NCBI RefSeq assembly: GCF_001884135.1 | Contig: NZ_MAOC01000010.1 | Location: 1-36,778 of the forward strand | DNA length: 36,778 nucleotides | Source of the DNA: Bacillus nitratireducens | Lineage (GTDB): Bacteria; Bacillota; Bacilli; Bacillales; Bacillaceae_G | Direction: 5' to 3' | In this document: in pieces, positions 14,779 through 22,847 of the stretch | How the letters are laid out: each line of letters begins with the position of its first letter | Position numbering within the stretch: the first letter of the stretch is position 1 | Notes under the pieces: generated by a model | The model's input: only the letters and a program-made list of their open reading frames with translations | Databases searched by the model: none | Told to the model about the DNA's origin: nothing | Translations under genes and position numbers: made by a program

Positions 14779-15777
14779 TTACCAACTACTCGCTCCAACA
14801 TCCACCTTCAACCACTTCACCCAATCCAAATCTTCTACCTTAAGCAAACTCAGTGAAACACCCTTCATATCTAAAGAAGTTAGAAGAGTACCAACCTTTA
14901 CGAACTTCACATGTAAGCCTTCCAGCTCACATAAACGGCGAATGTCGTTTGCGAAAATGTATTGTTCCATTAATGGAGTTGCGCCTAATCCGTTAATGAG
15001 GATGGCGAAGTCGTCACCTTTTTTCCAGCGATAAATGCTTTTTAGTTTATTCATAAGTTCGATCGCTAATATTTCAGAAGAGGATAGTGCTTCTTTACGG
15101 TAACCTTTTTCGCCGTGAATGCCGACGCCATAAAAGACTTCATCGTCGTTTAATGTGAATGAAGCTTTTCCCTGCATGGGATCATTGGCAGGTGAAAGGG
15201 CGACTCCTAATGTGTGTAAGTTGTCGGTGATAGAACGACCAAGTGTTGTTAGTTCTTCTAAAGAATGGCCTTCAAAAGCGGCCGCACCTAATATTTTTTG
15301 AACGAAAACAGTACCAGCGACGCCGCGTCTTCTTTTATTAAAAGAAGCATCATCTTCAATTGAAACGTCGTCATTTACGATGATGTGGTCAATTTGTCTT
15401 CCTTCTTCTTTGGCGATTCGCTTCGCCTCTAGAAAGTTTTCTACGTCATCTTTAAAGTTTTTAATGATGAATAAAATACTCTTATCTTTTGGCATTAAGC
15501 GAGTTGCCGCCACAATTTGTTCGACTGTAGGCGGAGTGAAGATACTGCCGTTTACGGCCGCCGTAAGCATTCCGTTTCCTACATAACCAATATCAGCAGG
15601 TTCGTGTCCGCTACCACCGCCGCTTATCATGACAACGTTTTGCTTCAGTTTTGCGATATCTTTTACATAAATGATGTTATGTGTTTCGTCGTAATTTACT
15701 TTATCGTTATGTTCAAAATAAAAGCCATGCAGCATATCTTGAACAATATTTTGTACATCATTCATAATCTTTTTCAT
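14779..15777 (-). CDS. dhaQ: DhaK paralogue, probable DhaQ coactivator
   Basis: A 332-residue DhaK-fold protein. It keeps ISGGGSGHEPA near residue 55 and YGVGIHGEKG, whose histidine binds dihydroxyacetone covalently in DhaK. There is no DhaL (nucleotide-binding) part, and a complete fused kinase is encoded next door. In Lactococcus lactis a DhaK paralogue, DhaQ, binds dihydroxyacetone and works with the TetR-like activator DhaS. The order here (dhaS then dhaQ, divergent from the kinase) is the same. The gap to the dhaS stop codon is 19 nt, so they form an operon. The ATG at 15777 was chosen because AAAGGGTGG sits 8 nt before it and the start MKKIM matches the kinase. It could alternatively be a second DhaK subunit. 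Confidence 0.75.
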   Translation of the reverse strand: MKKIMNDVQNIVQDMLHGFYFEHNDKVNYDETHNIIYVKDIAKLKQNVVMISGGGSGHEPADIGYVGNGMLTAAVNGSIFTPPTVEQIVAATRLMPKDKSILFIIKNFKDDVENFLEAKRIAKEEGRQIDHIIVNDDVSIEDDASFNKRRRGVAGTVFVQKILGAAAFEGHSLEELTTLGRSITDNLHTLGVALSPANDPMQGKASFTLNDDEVFYGVGIHGEKGYRKEALSSSEILAIELMNKLKSIYRWKKGDDFAILINGLGATPLMEQYIFANDIRRLCELEGLHVKFVKVGTLLTSLDMKGVSLSLLKVEDLDWVKWLKVDVGASSW

Positions 15778-15796
15778 TGCTTTTGCCACCCTTTGA

Positions 15797-16363
15797 TTAC
15801 TTTGCTGATTGCTCGAGTAAAAGTAGTAATTGATTGTTTATCATATTTTTCATGAGAGAAGACATAATGGACGGATCTACTTCGCATTTGCTTTCAATCC
15901 AATCTTTTATCGTTCCAACGAAGCCGTGACTATAAAAGGAGGCAATCGTATTTTTTGTTTCATCAGAAAGGCTGAATCCACAGCTCACAGATAATTCATC
16001 AATAATCTTCATATATAAGTTTTTCGTATGCTCAAATAAATAGTGATTAAACGAGTTTTGCTCAATGACTTTAAATGCATTTCGGTAAAATTTTTGATTT
16101 TCATAAAAGTAATCAAATAATAAATCGAAAATGTTTTCCCATGTTTCATAGTCGAGAAAGTCGATAATGTTTTCTTTCGTTTCTTCTCTATAAATCCAGC
16201 TTAATAGTTCAAATTTATCTTTAAAATGATAATAAAAAGTTTGCCTACGCATTTGACAGTGTAACATAATATCGCTCACTGATATTTTATGAAACGACTC
16301 TGTTTCCATTAAATACTTCAATGAATTCGCGATTATCTTTTTAGAAATTATAGAAGAGGTCAT
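15797..16363 (-). CDS. dhaS: TetR-like dihydroxyacetone regulon activator DhaS
   Basis: About 188 residues. The N-terminal helix-turn-helix (SVSDIMLHCQMRRQTFYYHFKDKFELLSWIY) is TetR type. The C-terminal part has the pattern of the TetR_C_8 group (FYSHGFVGTIKDWI). In L. lactis DhaS activates the kinase operon when DhaQ carries dihydroxyacetone. First gene of the minus-strand operon with dhaQ, and divergent from the kinase gene with a 178-nt intergenic region. The ATG at 16363 follows AGGGATG; an ATG 9 nt upstream is too close to that site. Confidence 0.8.
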   Translation of the reverse strand: MTSSIISKKIIANSLKYLMETESFHKISVSDIMLHCQMRRQTFYYHFKDKFELLSWIYREETKENIIDFLDYETWENIFDLLFDYFYENQKFYRNAFKVIEQNSFNHYLFEHTKNLYMKIIDELSVSCGFSLSDETKNTIASFYSHGFVGTIKDWIESKCEVDPSIMSSLMKNMINNQLLLLLEQSAK

Positions 16364-16426
16364 GTGGATCATCCCTAGAATGTTATTAATATGAAAATCC
16401 TACCTACAAATGAGAGCAGTGTCTTT

Positions 16427-16448
16427 AGACAGATTGTCCATTTTGTCC
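16427..16448. promoter_or_regulatory. Candidate DhaS operator
   Basis: On the minus strand this reads GGACAAAA-N6-ATCTGTCT, an imperfect palindrome of 8+6+8. The lactococcal DhaS site, as I recall it, is GGACACAT-N6-ATTTGTCC, the same size with most positions shared. It lies in the divergent dhaS/kinase promoter region. Confidence 0.55.
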
Positions 16449-16455
16449 GTTTACT

Positions 16456-16469
16456 ATAAAACGCTTTCA
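16456..16469. promoter_or_regulatory. Candidate catabolite-responsive element (cre)
   Basis: ATAAAACGCTTTCA matches the ideal cre TGAAAACGCTTTCA at 12 of 14 positions. It lies just upstream of the kinase gene, which fits CcpA repression of glycerol/dihydroxyacetone use. The two mismatches are at conserved outer positions. Confidence 0.45.
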
Positions 16470-16541
16470 TTTTAACATGAGTAGTAAGAAGAAGATTTCA
16501 AATATATCACAATATATTAAAGGAATTGAGGGAGAATCACA

Positions 16542-18293
16542 ATGAAAAAGATTATAAACAAACCAGAAACATTAGTAATGGAAATGTGCAACGGAATGGT
16601 TATGGCTCACCCAGAGCTTGAGCTTTTGAAAAAATATAAAGTCATTAAGAAGAAAGAAATGAACGAAAATAAAGTAACGTTAATTAGTGGCGGTGGTAGT
16701 GGTCATGAGCCAGCGCATGCAGGATTAGTCGGAAAAGGAATGTTAGATGCGGCAGTGTGCGGAGATGTGTTTGCTTCTCCTTCACAAATCCAGGTGTATC
16801 AAGCAATTAAAGAAACAGCTAGTAAAAAAGGAACGTTATTAATTATTAAAAATTACAGCGGCGATATTATGAATTTCAAAAACGGTGCGCATTTAGCGAC
16901 GGAAGATGGAATTGAAGTAGACTACGTAAAAGTGGACGATGATATTGCGGTAGAAGATAGTCTGTATACAGTAGGACGCCGCGGCGTTGCGGGAGTTATT
17001 TTAGTTCATAAAATTGCCGGCGCAGCAGCGGAAGCAGGTATGGATTTAGGAGCGGTGAAAGCTGTCGCAGAAAAAGCAGCTGCTAACGTGCGTACAATCG
17101 GTTTAGCGTTAACTTCTTGTACAGTTCCAGCGAGCGGATCACCTACTTTCACACTTGCGGAAGATGAGATGGAATACGGCGTAGGTATTCACGGTGAACC
17201 AGGTATTAAACGTGAAAAAACGATGTCAGCAGATGAATTAGCTAACCGTATGACAAATGATTTAATAAAAGATTTAGGAGTAAAAGACGGCGAAGAAATT
17301 GCGCTTTTAGTAAATGGTTTTGGCGGAACACCACTGCAAGAACTTTACTTATTTAACAACGCAGTGACGAGAGAACTAGCTGCTAGAAGCATTAAAATAA
17401 ACAGAGTATTCGTTGGTAATTATATGACGAGTATTGATATGGCTGGTATGTCTTTAACAGTAATGAAACTAGACGATGAGCTAAAAACATTACTATCGAA
17501 AGAATGTAATACACCAGCGTTTAAAGTAGATGGGCCAGTTGAAAGTGTTGAGTACGTGAATGTGCTTGAAGATGTAGAAGAGAAGGAAGTTTCCTTTGAA
17601 ATAGAAACAGCGGAAGAGCATGCTGTTATTAAAAATAATGTCATTACATTAAACAATATGATTTATCTCGTTGATAAAATGAGCGACGTTATTATTAAAA
17701 ACGAAGTACCGTTCTGTGAATTAGATACACATGCAGGGGATGGCGACTTCGGAATGAGTGTAGCAAAAGGATTTAAGCAATTAAAACGTGAGTGGCATTC
17801 TATTGTAGATCAAGAGAACGTAACGATCGGATCATTCCTTGACGGTTGTTCGATGATTATTATGGAACATTGCGGCGGCGCATCTGGTCCAATTTGGGGC
17901 GGAGCATTCCGCGCAGCTAGTAAAGCAGCAGGCGAGAAGCGTGAGTTAACAGTGAAAGAGTTCGCTGAAATGTTGCAAGCAGCACTGCAAGGCATACAAT
18001 CTATCGGTGAAAGATCATTCGGAAGAGGAGCAGTAGTTGGTGATAAAACACTTGTTGATGCACTTGCTCCATGTGTAGACTCTTGGTTAGCTAGCGCTTC
18101 AAACGAAGTAGACGTGAAAACTGCCTTTGAAAAAGGAGCAGAAGCAGCCGTTAAGGGAGCAGAGTATACGAAAGAAATCGTAGCTCGCATGGGCCGCGCC
18201 GGTACAGTTGGTGAAAGAAGTTTAGGCTATCCTGATGCAGGTGCACATGCGCTTGGAGTTATCTTTACGGAGATTGCGGGTAGTTTGAAATAG
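16542..18293 (+). CDS. dhaKL: Dihydroxyacetone kinase, fused DhaK-DhaL, ATP-dependent type
   Basis: Phosphorylates dihydroxyacetone to DHAP. 583 residues, the length of single-chain ATP-dependent kinases such as that of Citrobacter freundii. The DhaK part (about 1-330) has LISGGGSGHEPAHAG and the substrate-binding His217 in YGVGIHGEPG. The DhaL part (about 365-583) has the nucleotide/Mg site ELDTHAGDGDFGMSVAKGF and the glycine-rich GGASGPIWGGAFRAASKAA and GERSFGRGAVVGDKTL. No dhaM (PTS phosphotransfer subunit) is nearby, which supports ATP as donor. GAGGGAGAATCACA precedes the ATG. A terminator follows. Control is probably by DhaS-DhaQ and CcpA (sites at 16427 and 16456). Confidence 0.92.
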   Translation: MKKIINKPETLVMEMCNGMVMAHPELELLKKYKVIKKKEMNENKVTLISGGGSGHEPAHAGLVGKGMLDAAVCGDVFASPSQIQVYQAIKETASKKGTLLIIKNYSGDIMNFKNGAHLATEDGIEVDYVKVDDDIAVEDSLYTVGRRGVAGVILVHKIAGAAAEAGMDLGAVKAVAEKAAANVRTIGLALTSCTVPASGSPTFTLAEDEMEYGVGIHGEPGIKREKTMSADELANRMTNDLIKDLGVKDGEEIALLVNGFGGTPLQELYLFNNAVTRELAARSIKINRVFVGNYMTSIDMAGMSLTVMKLDDELKTLLSKECNTPAFKVDGPVESVEYVNVLEDVEEKEVSFEIETAEEHAVIKNNVITLNNMIYLVDKMSDVIIKNEVPFCELDTHAGDGDFGMSVAKGFKQLKREWHSIVDQENVTIGSFLDGCSMIIMEHCGGASGPIWGGAFRAASKAAGEKRELTVKEFAEMLQAALQGIQSIGERSFGRGAVVGDKTLVDALAPCVDSWLASASNEVDVKTAFEKGAEAAVKGAEYTKEIVARMGRAGTVGERSLGYPDAGAHALGVIFTEIAGSLK

Positions 18294-18302
18294 GAATGAG
18301 AA

Positions 18303-18335
18303 AATCCCCTCTGCCTTATGGTGGAGGGGTTCTTT
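18303..18335 (+). terminator. Terminator of the dihydroxyacetone kinase gene
   Basis: ATCCCCTCTGCC-TTAT-GGTGGAGGGGT followed by T residues. Variants of this hairpin recur at 20250 and 23977. Confidence 0.85.
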
Positions 18336-18366
18336 ATTTATAACCATCATTCTTCCAGTGAAAAAA

Positions 18367-18523
18367 TTTATCCCGCGTTAACGGACAGTAAAACTCCCAC
18401 CTCAAAATTCAGTTGGAGCAAAGAAGTTAGGTGGGAGATCAACTGTCCGTAAACGTCCGATTGGTTCAACTAATAATCAGTGGGGGATGAACAAAATCCC
18501 CACTGATTAAAGTTTCACTTTAT
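18367..18523. repeat. bcr1-type repeat, full-length copy
   Basis: TTTAT at 18367-18371 and 18519-18523 flank a 147-nt core beginning CCCGCGTTAAC. It carries two nested hairpins, CTCCCACCT/AGGTGGGAG and TAATCAGTGGGG/CCCCACTGATTA. Total length with both duplications is 157 nt, near the size I recall for bcr1 (about 155). The right TTTAT contains the stop codon of the azoreductase gene. Confidence 0.85.
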
Positions 18524-19161
18524 TTGTTAGCCAATCTAGAAGCTGCTTCTTCAACTTCTTTATATGCATTTTGTAATACTTCATTTGGATCTAGTACTGC
18601 TGTTCCTTGTGCACGAACGATTTGATAATCTTCAATACCTAGGAAATTAAACATTGCTTTTAAATATTTATGAGAGTATTCCACTTCTGTATACCAATCA
18701 TCATTTGTATAGATCCCTCCACTTGCTTGTATAACAAGCATTCTTCTTCCATCTTTAAGTAGTCCCACTGATCCAGTTTCAGTATATTTAAATGTTTCAC
18801 GTGCAATCATGATATTGTCCATGTAATCTTTTAACTTTGATGGAATATTAAAGTTGTGCAAAGGTAATACGATCACATACGTATTTGCACTTTTAAATTG
18901 TTGTAAAATTTCGGACATACGCTCTGTTACTTTTTGTTCTTCATCAGTTAACTTCTGTCCATTTCCTTGCTTTTCCCATGCGCTTAAAACAGTTTTATCT
19001 ATCATTGGTACTACATCATCGTATAAATTAATCTGTTCAATCGTTTCATTATTAGGAATTAATTCTTTATAAGATACTAAAAAGTGGTTAAGAACCTTAA
19101 TGCTGACTGATGATGTATCATCCACTTTCGGATGTGCGTTTATGATAAGTGTTTTGTTCAT
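18520..19161 (-). CDS. azoR: FMN-dependent NADH-azoreductase
   Basis: A flavodoxin-fold quinone/azo reductase using FMN and NADH, acting in the cytosol against quinones and azo dyes. 213 residues. Motifs: NAHPKVDDTSSVS (phosphate-binding loop), LPLHNFNIPSKLKDYMDNI (FMN-binding and dimer region) and VIQASGGIYTND. Divergent from an Rrf2-family gene with a shared 210-nt region carrying tandem palindromic repeats. The stop codon lies in the target duplication of a bcr1-type repeat, whose hairpins can act as its terminator. AAAAGGGGAAATACAA precedes the ATG. Confidence 0.9.
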   Translation of the reverse strand: MNKTLIINAHPKVDDTSSVSIKVLNHFLVSYKELIPNNETIEQINLYDDVVPMIDKTVLSAWEKQGNGQKLTDEEQKVTERMSEILQQFKSANTYVIVLPLHNFNIPSKLKDYMDNIMIARETFKYTETGSVGLLKDGRRMLVIQASGGIYTNDDWYTEVEYSHKYLKAMFNFLGIEDYQIVRAQGTAVLDPNEVLQNAYKEVEEAASRLANK

Positions 19162-19191
19162 TTGTATTTCCCCTTTTTAAAAGTTTTTACG

Positions 19192-19223
19192 TTTTAATTG
19201 TCGACCATTTTAATCGTCGATTG
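19192..19223. promoter_or_regulatory. Tandem operator-like repeats between azoreductase and Rrf2 genes
   Basis: TTTTAATTGTCGACCA is followed at once by TTTTAATCGTCGATTG, a 16-nt period. The second contains the perfect palindrome AATCG-T-CGATT. The location 31 nt before the azoreductase start suits a repressor site, with the divergent Rrf2-family protein the natural candidate. Confidence 0.5.
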
Positions 19224-19371
19224 ATACGGTCTTTAATATAAGCTCTGAAATTATTTTTGTCAAATGAAATACATACTATTCTAAAAGAGCCTTTTTTTAT
19301 TTGACTAAAATTCTAAATGGTCCTAAGATACAATTTGATAACCCTTAAAATAAAAAGCAGGTGATTTGTAT

Positions 19372-19878
19372 ATGCAATATAGTGTTGGGGTTGAATATGC
19401 CTTGCATTGCCTAGTTTATTTAATTAATACTCCTTCCAAGGAAAGTGTTGGAATAAAAGATTTGGCAGAGTTTCAAGGACTTTCTGAAACATTTCTTTCA
19501 AAAGTTTTCGGTAAATTATCTAAAGCTGACATTGTGAATTCTGTCCCAGGTGTAAAGGGAGGATATAGGTTAGCTAAGTCTCCAGAAGATATCTCTTTTT
19601 GGGATGTAATAGAAGCCGTCGAAGGCCCAAAACCTATTTTTCAATGTAAAAATATTGTACAGAATGGTCTACTATATCGAGACGACGCTTGTAATTCTTG
19701 TGACCCTAGCAATTCTTCTTGTACAATTAACTTAGTAATGCTTGAAGCAGAAGAACACATGCGTGAGTTTCTTCGTAAAAAGACTCTTGCATGGTTAGAT
19801 AAAGAACTTGATATTGTTTTACCTGAAAAGATAAGGGTAGATACTCGTGAATACTTCAAACAAAAAAAACCTAACTAA
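19372..19878 (+). CDS. Rrf2 family transcriptional regulator
   Basis: 168 residues. The N-terminal winged helix starts MQYSVGVEYALHCLVYL and has the recognition helix LSETFLSKVFGKL followed by the wing VKGGYRLAKSPEDISFWDV. After it comes a cysteine-rich stretch, FQCKNIVQ...ACNSCDPSNSSC, giving up to four cysteines that could hold an Fe-S cluster or act as thiol switches. The probable target is the divergent azoreductase gene, implying response to electrophiles or redox stress. AGCAGGTGA precedes the ATG; a TTG 6 nt upstream is less well placed. Confidence 0.85.
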   Translation: MQYSVGVEYALHCLVYLINTPSKESVGIKDLAEFQGLSETFLSKVFGKLSKADIVNSVPGVKGGYRLAKSPEDISFWDVIEAVEGPKPIFQCKNIVQNGLLYRDDACNSCDPSNSSCTINLVMLEAEEHMREFLRKKTLAWLDKELDIVLPEKIRVDTREYFKQKKPN

Positions 19879-19910
19879 ATCGCCATGACGAATTAGTTAG
19901 AGTTTTTTGT
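19869..19910 (+). terminator. Terminator of the Rrf2-family gene
   Basis: CTAACTAA pairs with TTAGTTAG across a 14-nt loop, then AGTTTTTTG. Confidence 0.7.
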
Positions 19911-20084
19911 TTTTTTATATTAATTCCATCATGTGAGTACTTCATCACAAATTCCTTCTTTAAATATCACATTTAATTAACTCATAAAGTTTCAAATTGA
20001 TTAACATTAAAATTCTAAAAAATACAATTTTATTTTCGTGAAAAGTAAATGAATTTATGTGTTCAGATATTTTAAATATAGTGA

Positions 20085-20239
20085 AAATTGCCTTTGAAAA
20101 AGGAGCAGAGTATACGAAAGAAATCGTAGCTCGCATGGGCCGCACCGGTACAGTTGGTGAAAGAAGTTTAGGCTATCCTGATGCAGGTGCGCATGCGCTT
20201 GGAGTTATCTTTACGGAGATTGCGGGTAGTTTGAAATAG
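20085..20239 (+). pseudogene. Fragment of dihydroxyacetone kinase 3' end, copy 2
   Basis: About 155 nt match 18122-18293 closely, through the kinase stop codon. A 21-nt in-frame stretch is missing, bounded by the direct repeat GGAGCAGA in the intact gene. The fragment keeps the reading frame (EYTKEIVARMGRTGTVGERS) and is open from an upstream ATG at 20057, but there is no ribosome-binding site. Its terminator hairpin is also copied. Confidence 0.85.
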
Positions 20240-20249
20240 GAATTAGAAA

Positions 20250-20280
20250 GTCCCTCTGCCTTAGGGCGGAGGGACTTTTA
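20250..20280 (+). terminator. Terminator copied with the kinase fragment, stem altered
   Basis: GTCCCTCTGCC-TTA-GGGCGGAGGGAC and T residues. Relative to the kinase terminator both arms have changed in a matched way, so pairing is kept. Confidence 0.75.
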
Positions 20281-20365
20281 TATATTCTTCATTTGTATCT
20301 ATATCAAATTTTTCAGTGCTTTTTGCTTATTTGAGAGATGTCTTCGATTAAATTGTATTTTAGAC

Positions 20366-20917
20366 TTAGTTTTTTTGTGATTGCAGCTTATCAATTTTCC
20401 AGTGTGCTTCTAGAGATTCTAAAGAGCTTTCAATATAAAACATATATTCATCTGCGGTACCTGGTACTTCAAAAGCTATTTTCAATTCTACCGTTTCATT
20501 TGGTTTAACTTGTATATCAGAAGGGTTTTGATCAAGCACCTTTCCTTCATAGGTCTTTCCGTTTTTTTCATCTTTTAAGTTATATTTTAATTCTGATAGA
20601 CCAATCATTTGACCCCGTACATTTTTTACAGAGACATTAACAACGACGGAATCGTTGTTAGCATTTAAATATGCACTTTGAACGGTGGCCAAGTAATAGC
20701 CCCCTTTAACACTCTCACCAACTAATAAAATACCTTGTTCCAAGCGGCTCATATTTTCTTTTTCTTCAAAATTTATTAATTCTTCATTTTCATTTTTTGC
20801 GGTTGGTTCTTCTATTGGACCATTTTCAACGGTGCTATCTTTTTTATCTTGTGTGCAAGCAGCCGTAACACTGACTAATACTAGAATTAAAGTAAGTAAT
20901 ATGAATGATTTTCTCAT
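20366..20917 (-). CDS. DUF4352-type lipoprotein
   Basis: 183 residues. Lipoprotein signal MRKSFILLTLILVLVSVTAA ends in a lipobox cysteine (residue 21), then an acidic linker (about 22-60). The rest is an immunoglobulin-like beta domain of the DUF4352 type (VVVNVSVKNVRGQMIGLSEL, VKPNETVELKIAFEVP), which would sit on the outer face of the membrane. The start is the ATG after AAGGAGACAG; a longer in-frame extension lacks a site and would hide the signal peptide. Stands alone on the minus strand. Function unknown. Confidence 0.8.
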   Translation of the reverse strand: MRKSFILLTLILVLVSVTAACTQDKKDSTVENGPIEEPTAKNENEELINFEEKENMSRLEQGILLVGESVKGGYYLATVQSAYLNANNDSVVVNVSVKNVRGQMIGLSELKYNLKDEKNGKTYEGKVLDQNPSDIQVKPNETVELKIAFEVPGTADEYMFYIESSLESLEAHWKIDKLQSQKN

Positions 20918-20995
20918 AAAATTGATCTGTCTCCTTAAGTTTCTCAATTTTGTGCAACTATACATATTATAAAGCGATTCTATTAATATTAACAT

Positions 20996-21157
20996 AATGT
21001 CTCATTATTGGATTAAAATAGGGGATTTTAGACACTTTATTCTTGTTTTTTATTAATATAATTGGTGTATTTACTCTAGTTGTAGTGAAATCGTCCGTTG
21101 TTATCATTCCTACTGTATCATTAATAAACATCTTCATAATATATAATTAGTATTATT
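20996..21157. other. Interval without a gene
   Basis: AT-rich. Starts within a 20-nt sequence (TTAACATAATGTCTCATTAT, 20989-21008) that recurs with one change at 36509-36528. Confidence 0.35.
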
Positions 21158-21364
21158 TTATTCTTCAAATATCTCCGGCTTCTCCACTCTAAATGATTTC
21201 ACCTCACCACATTCTAAACAAAATGTAGTTAATAGTTTGGAACGTTTCCCCACTGAAAAGAGCCTACTAGAATCATCTTCACAAACATATGCATGATAGG
21301 CAAATCCAACTCTGCCTTCTTTAAATGTAGTAGAACCACAATTCTCGCATCGTTTATTTTTCAT
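21158..21364 (-). CDS. Small zinc-ribbon-like protein, 68 residues
   Basis: CENCGSTTF near the N-terminus and FCLECGEVK near the C-terminus form a four-cysteine zinc site. Between them lies a hydrophilic stretch with one more cysteine (YVCEDDSSRL). Possibly a transcription-factor-like ribbon or a structural zinc protein. A GAGGTG site precedes the ATG. No partner is evident nearby. Confidence 0.65.
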   Translation of the reverse strand: MKNKRCENCGSTTFKEGRVGFAYHAYVCEDDSSRLFSVGKRSKLLTTFCLECGEVKSFRVEKPEIFEE

Positions 21365-21553
21365 GCTACTAACACCTCTTTTGCTGTATTTTTAAGATAG
21401 AAGTAAAGCAATATACATGATGTTTTCGACATGATACAACATACCCCTTTATATATTCGCAAGTAAAACAACATAACACCCTTATAAATCTCTATAACAA
21501 TATAGTTTTCCATATATCATTTAATATTTATCGGAAAAATAAGTATTAAAATA
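21365..21553. other. Upstream region without a gene
   Basis: AT-rich spacer between the zinc-ribbon gene and the promoter of the S-box operon; nothing else seen. Confidence 0.3.
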
Positions 21554-21582
21554 TTGTTTTTTATTATTCTGATGATTATAAT
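21554..21582 (+). promoter_or_regulatory. Sigma-A type promoter of the S-box operon
   Basis: TTGTTT (21554-21559) and TATAAT (21577-21582) are separated by 17 nt, and lie about 19 nt before the riboswitch. Confidence 0.65.
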
Positions 21583-21600
21583 AAATGGAAATCAAACAAT

Positions 21601-21759
21601 TCTTATGTTGAGAAGTGGAGGGACGGGCCCTATGAAACTTCGGCAACCTCGTTTTAGACGAAAGGTGCCAAATCCTGCAGGTGAAAAAACACCTGAAAGA
21701 TAAGAGCGGTTCACTTAGTCAAGAAGGCTACTCTTATTTCGATAAGAGTAGCTTTTTTT
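21601..21759 (+). ncRNA. SAM-I (S-box) riboswitch with intrinsic terminator
   Basis: The aptamer P1 stem pairs TCTTAT (21601-21606) with ATAAGA (21700-21705). Between them are the conserved S-box blocks GAAGTGGAGGGAC, CCTATGAAACTTCGGCAACC and AGGTGCCAAATCC. Downstream is a terminator: GCTACTCTTAT, a TTCG loop, ATAAGAGTAGC and seven T. The terminator arm CTCTTAT can instead pair with ATAAGAG of P1, giving the usual switch: SAM bound, transcription stops; SAM low, the operon is read. It controls the monooxygenase/ATP-grasp pair that starts 30 nt later. Confidence 0.93.
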
Positions 21760-21788
21760 ATGACTAAAAGTTAAAGGGGGAATAGGTA

Positions 21789-22847
21789 GTGGAGTATGGT
21801 TTTTGGTTACCGATTTTTGGGGGATGGCTTCGAAATGTAGATGATGAATCTATGCCGCCTACGTTTGAGTATGCAAAACAAACAGCGCAAGCGGCAGAAC
21901 AATTAGGTTTTTCAACAACACTTATTGCAGAATTAAATTTAAATGATATAAAAGGTGTTTCAGCACCAAGTTTAGAGGCGTGGACAACTGCGGCAGCACT
22001 TGCAGCAGTGACGGATAAATTAGAGATTATGACAGCTGTAAGACCTGGCTTCCACAATCCAGCTGTTACAGCGAAAATGGCAGCAAATATCGATCAATTA
22101 AGTAATGGCCGTTTTACATTGAATGTAGTTTCAGCGTGGTGGGAAGAAGAAGCGAGACAGTACGGCGGGGTATTTACCGCACATGATGAAAGATATGATC
22201 GCACAGAGGAATTTGTAACAATTTTGAAAGAGCTTTGGAAAGAAGAAGAGTTTTCTTATAAAGGGAACTTTTATGAGCTTCATCATACACATTTAAGTCC
22301 AAAACCTGTGCAGAAACAAGGCATTAAGATTTATGCAGGTGGTGAGAGTGAGCGAGGAAAAGAGGTCATTGTAAACCACGCGGATGCATATGTAATGCAT
22401 GGCGGAACGGTAGAAGAAGTATCTGTGAAAATAGAAGATATGAAGAATCGTAGAAAGAAAGTTACAGAGAAGCCATTGCAGTCATTCGGGCTTGCCGCTT
22501 ACGTCATTTGTCGTGATACAGAAGAAGAGGCATTAGAAGAATGGAAACGCATAACGGATGTGAAAGACGATGCTTTAGGTTATGCGGGTTACCAAGACTT
22601 TATTAGTAAATCGCATTTGGAACAGCAAGTGAAGCTCAATGATTATTCCGTATCTAATCGTGGGTTACGTCCTAATTTAATCGGAACACCAGAACAAATT
22701 GCAGAAAGGATACTTGCTTTTGAAAAAGTGGGTGTTACGTTATTACTTTTACAATTTTCGCCACAGCTTGAAGAGATGAAACGATTTTCTGAAAAAGTGA
22801 TGCCATTAGTTGAAGCAAAAAGAAAGGAATTGATTACAAATGAGTAA
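21789..22847 (+). CDS. LLM-class flavin-dependent monooxygenase, SsuD-like
   Basis: A 352-residue luciferase-like protein with a TIM-barrel. Family features are MEYGFWLPIFGGWLRN, ANIDQLSNGRFTLNVVSAWW, AHDERYDRTEEFVTILKELW and IYAGGESERGKEV. It resembles FMNH2-dependent sulfonate/sulfone monooxygenases (SsuD, SfnG), which release sulfite or a sulfinate by cutting a C-S bond. S-box control fits a role in sulfur or methionine supply. GTG start, with AAAGGGGG 8 nt upstream. It overlaps the next gene by 8 nt (ATGAGTAA), so the two are translationally coupled. No flavin reductase is in the window. Confidence 0.85.
   Translation: MEYGFWLPIFGGWLRNVDDESMPPTFEYAKQTAQAAEQLGFSTTLIAELNLNDIKGVSAPSLEAWTTAAALAAVTDKLEIMTAVRPGFHNPAVTAKMAANIDQLSNGRFTLNVVSAWWEEEARQYGGVFTAHDERYDRTEEFVTILKELWKEEEFSYKGNFYELHHTHLSPKPVQKQGIKIYAGGESERGKEVIVNHADAYVMHGGTVEEVSVKIEDMKNRRKKVTEKPLQSFGLAAYVICRDTEEEALEEWKRITDVKDDALGYAGYQDFISKSHLEQQVKLNDYSVSNRGLRPNLIGTPEQIAERILAFEKVGVTLLLLQFSPQLEEMKRFSEKVMPLVEAKRKELITNE

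Noticed and set aside
20057-20239. A 60-residue protein related to dihydroxyacetone kinase
   Set aside because: The frame is open but is only the tail of the kinase gene with an internal deletion and no ribosome-binding site; treated as a fragment.
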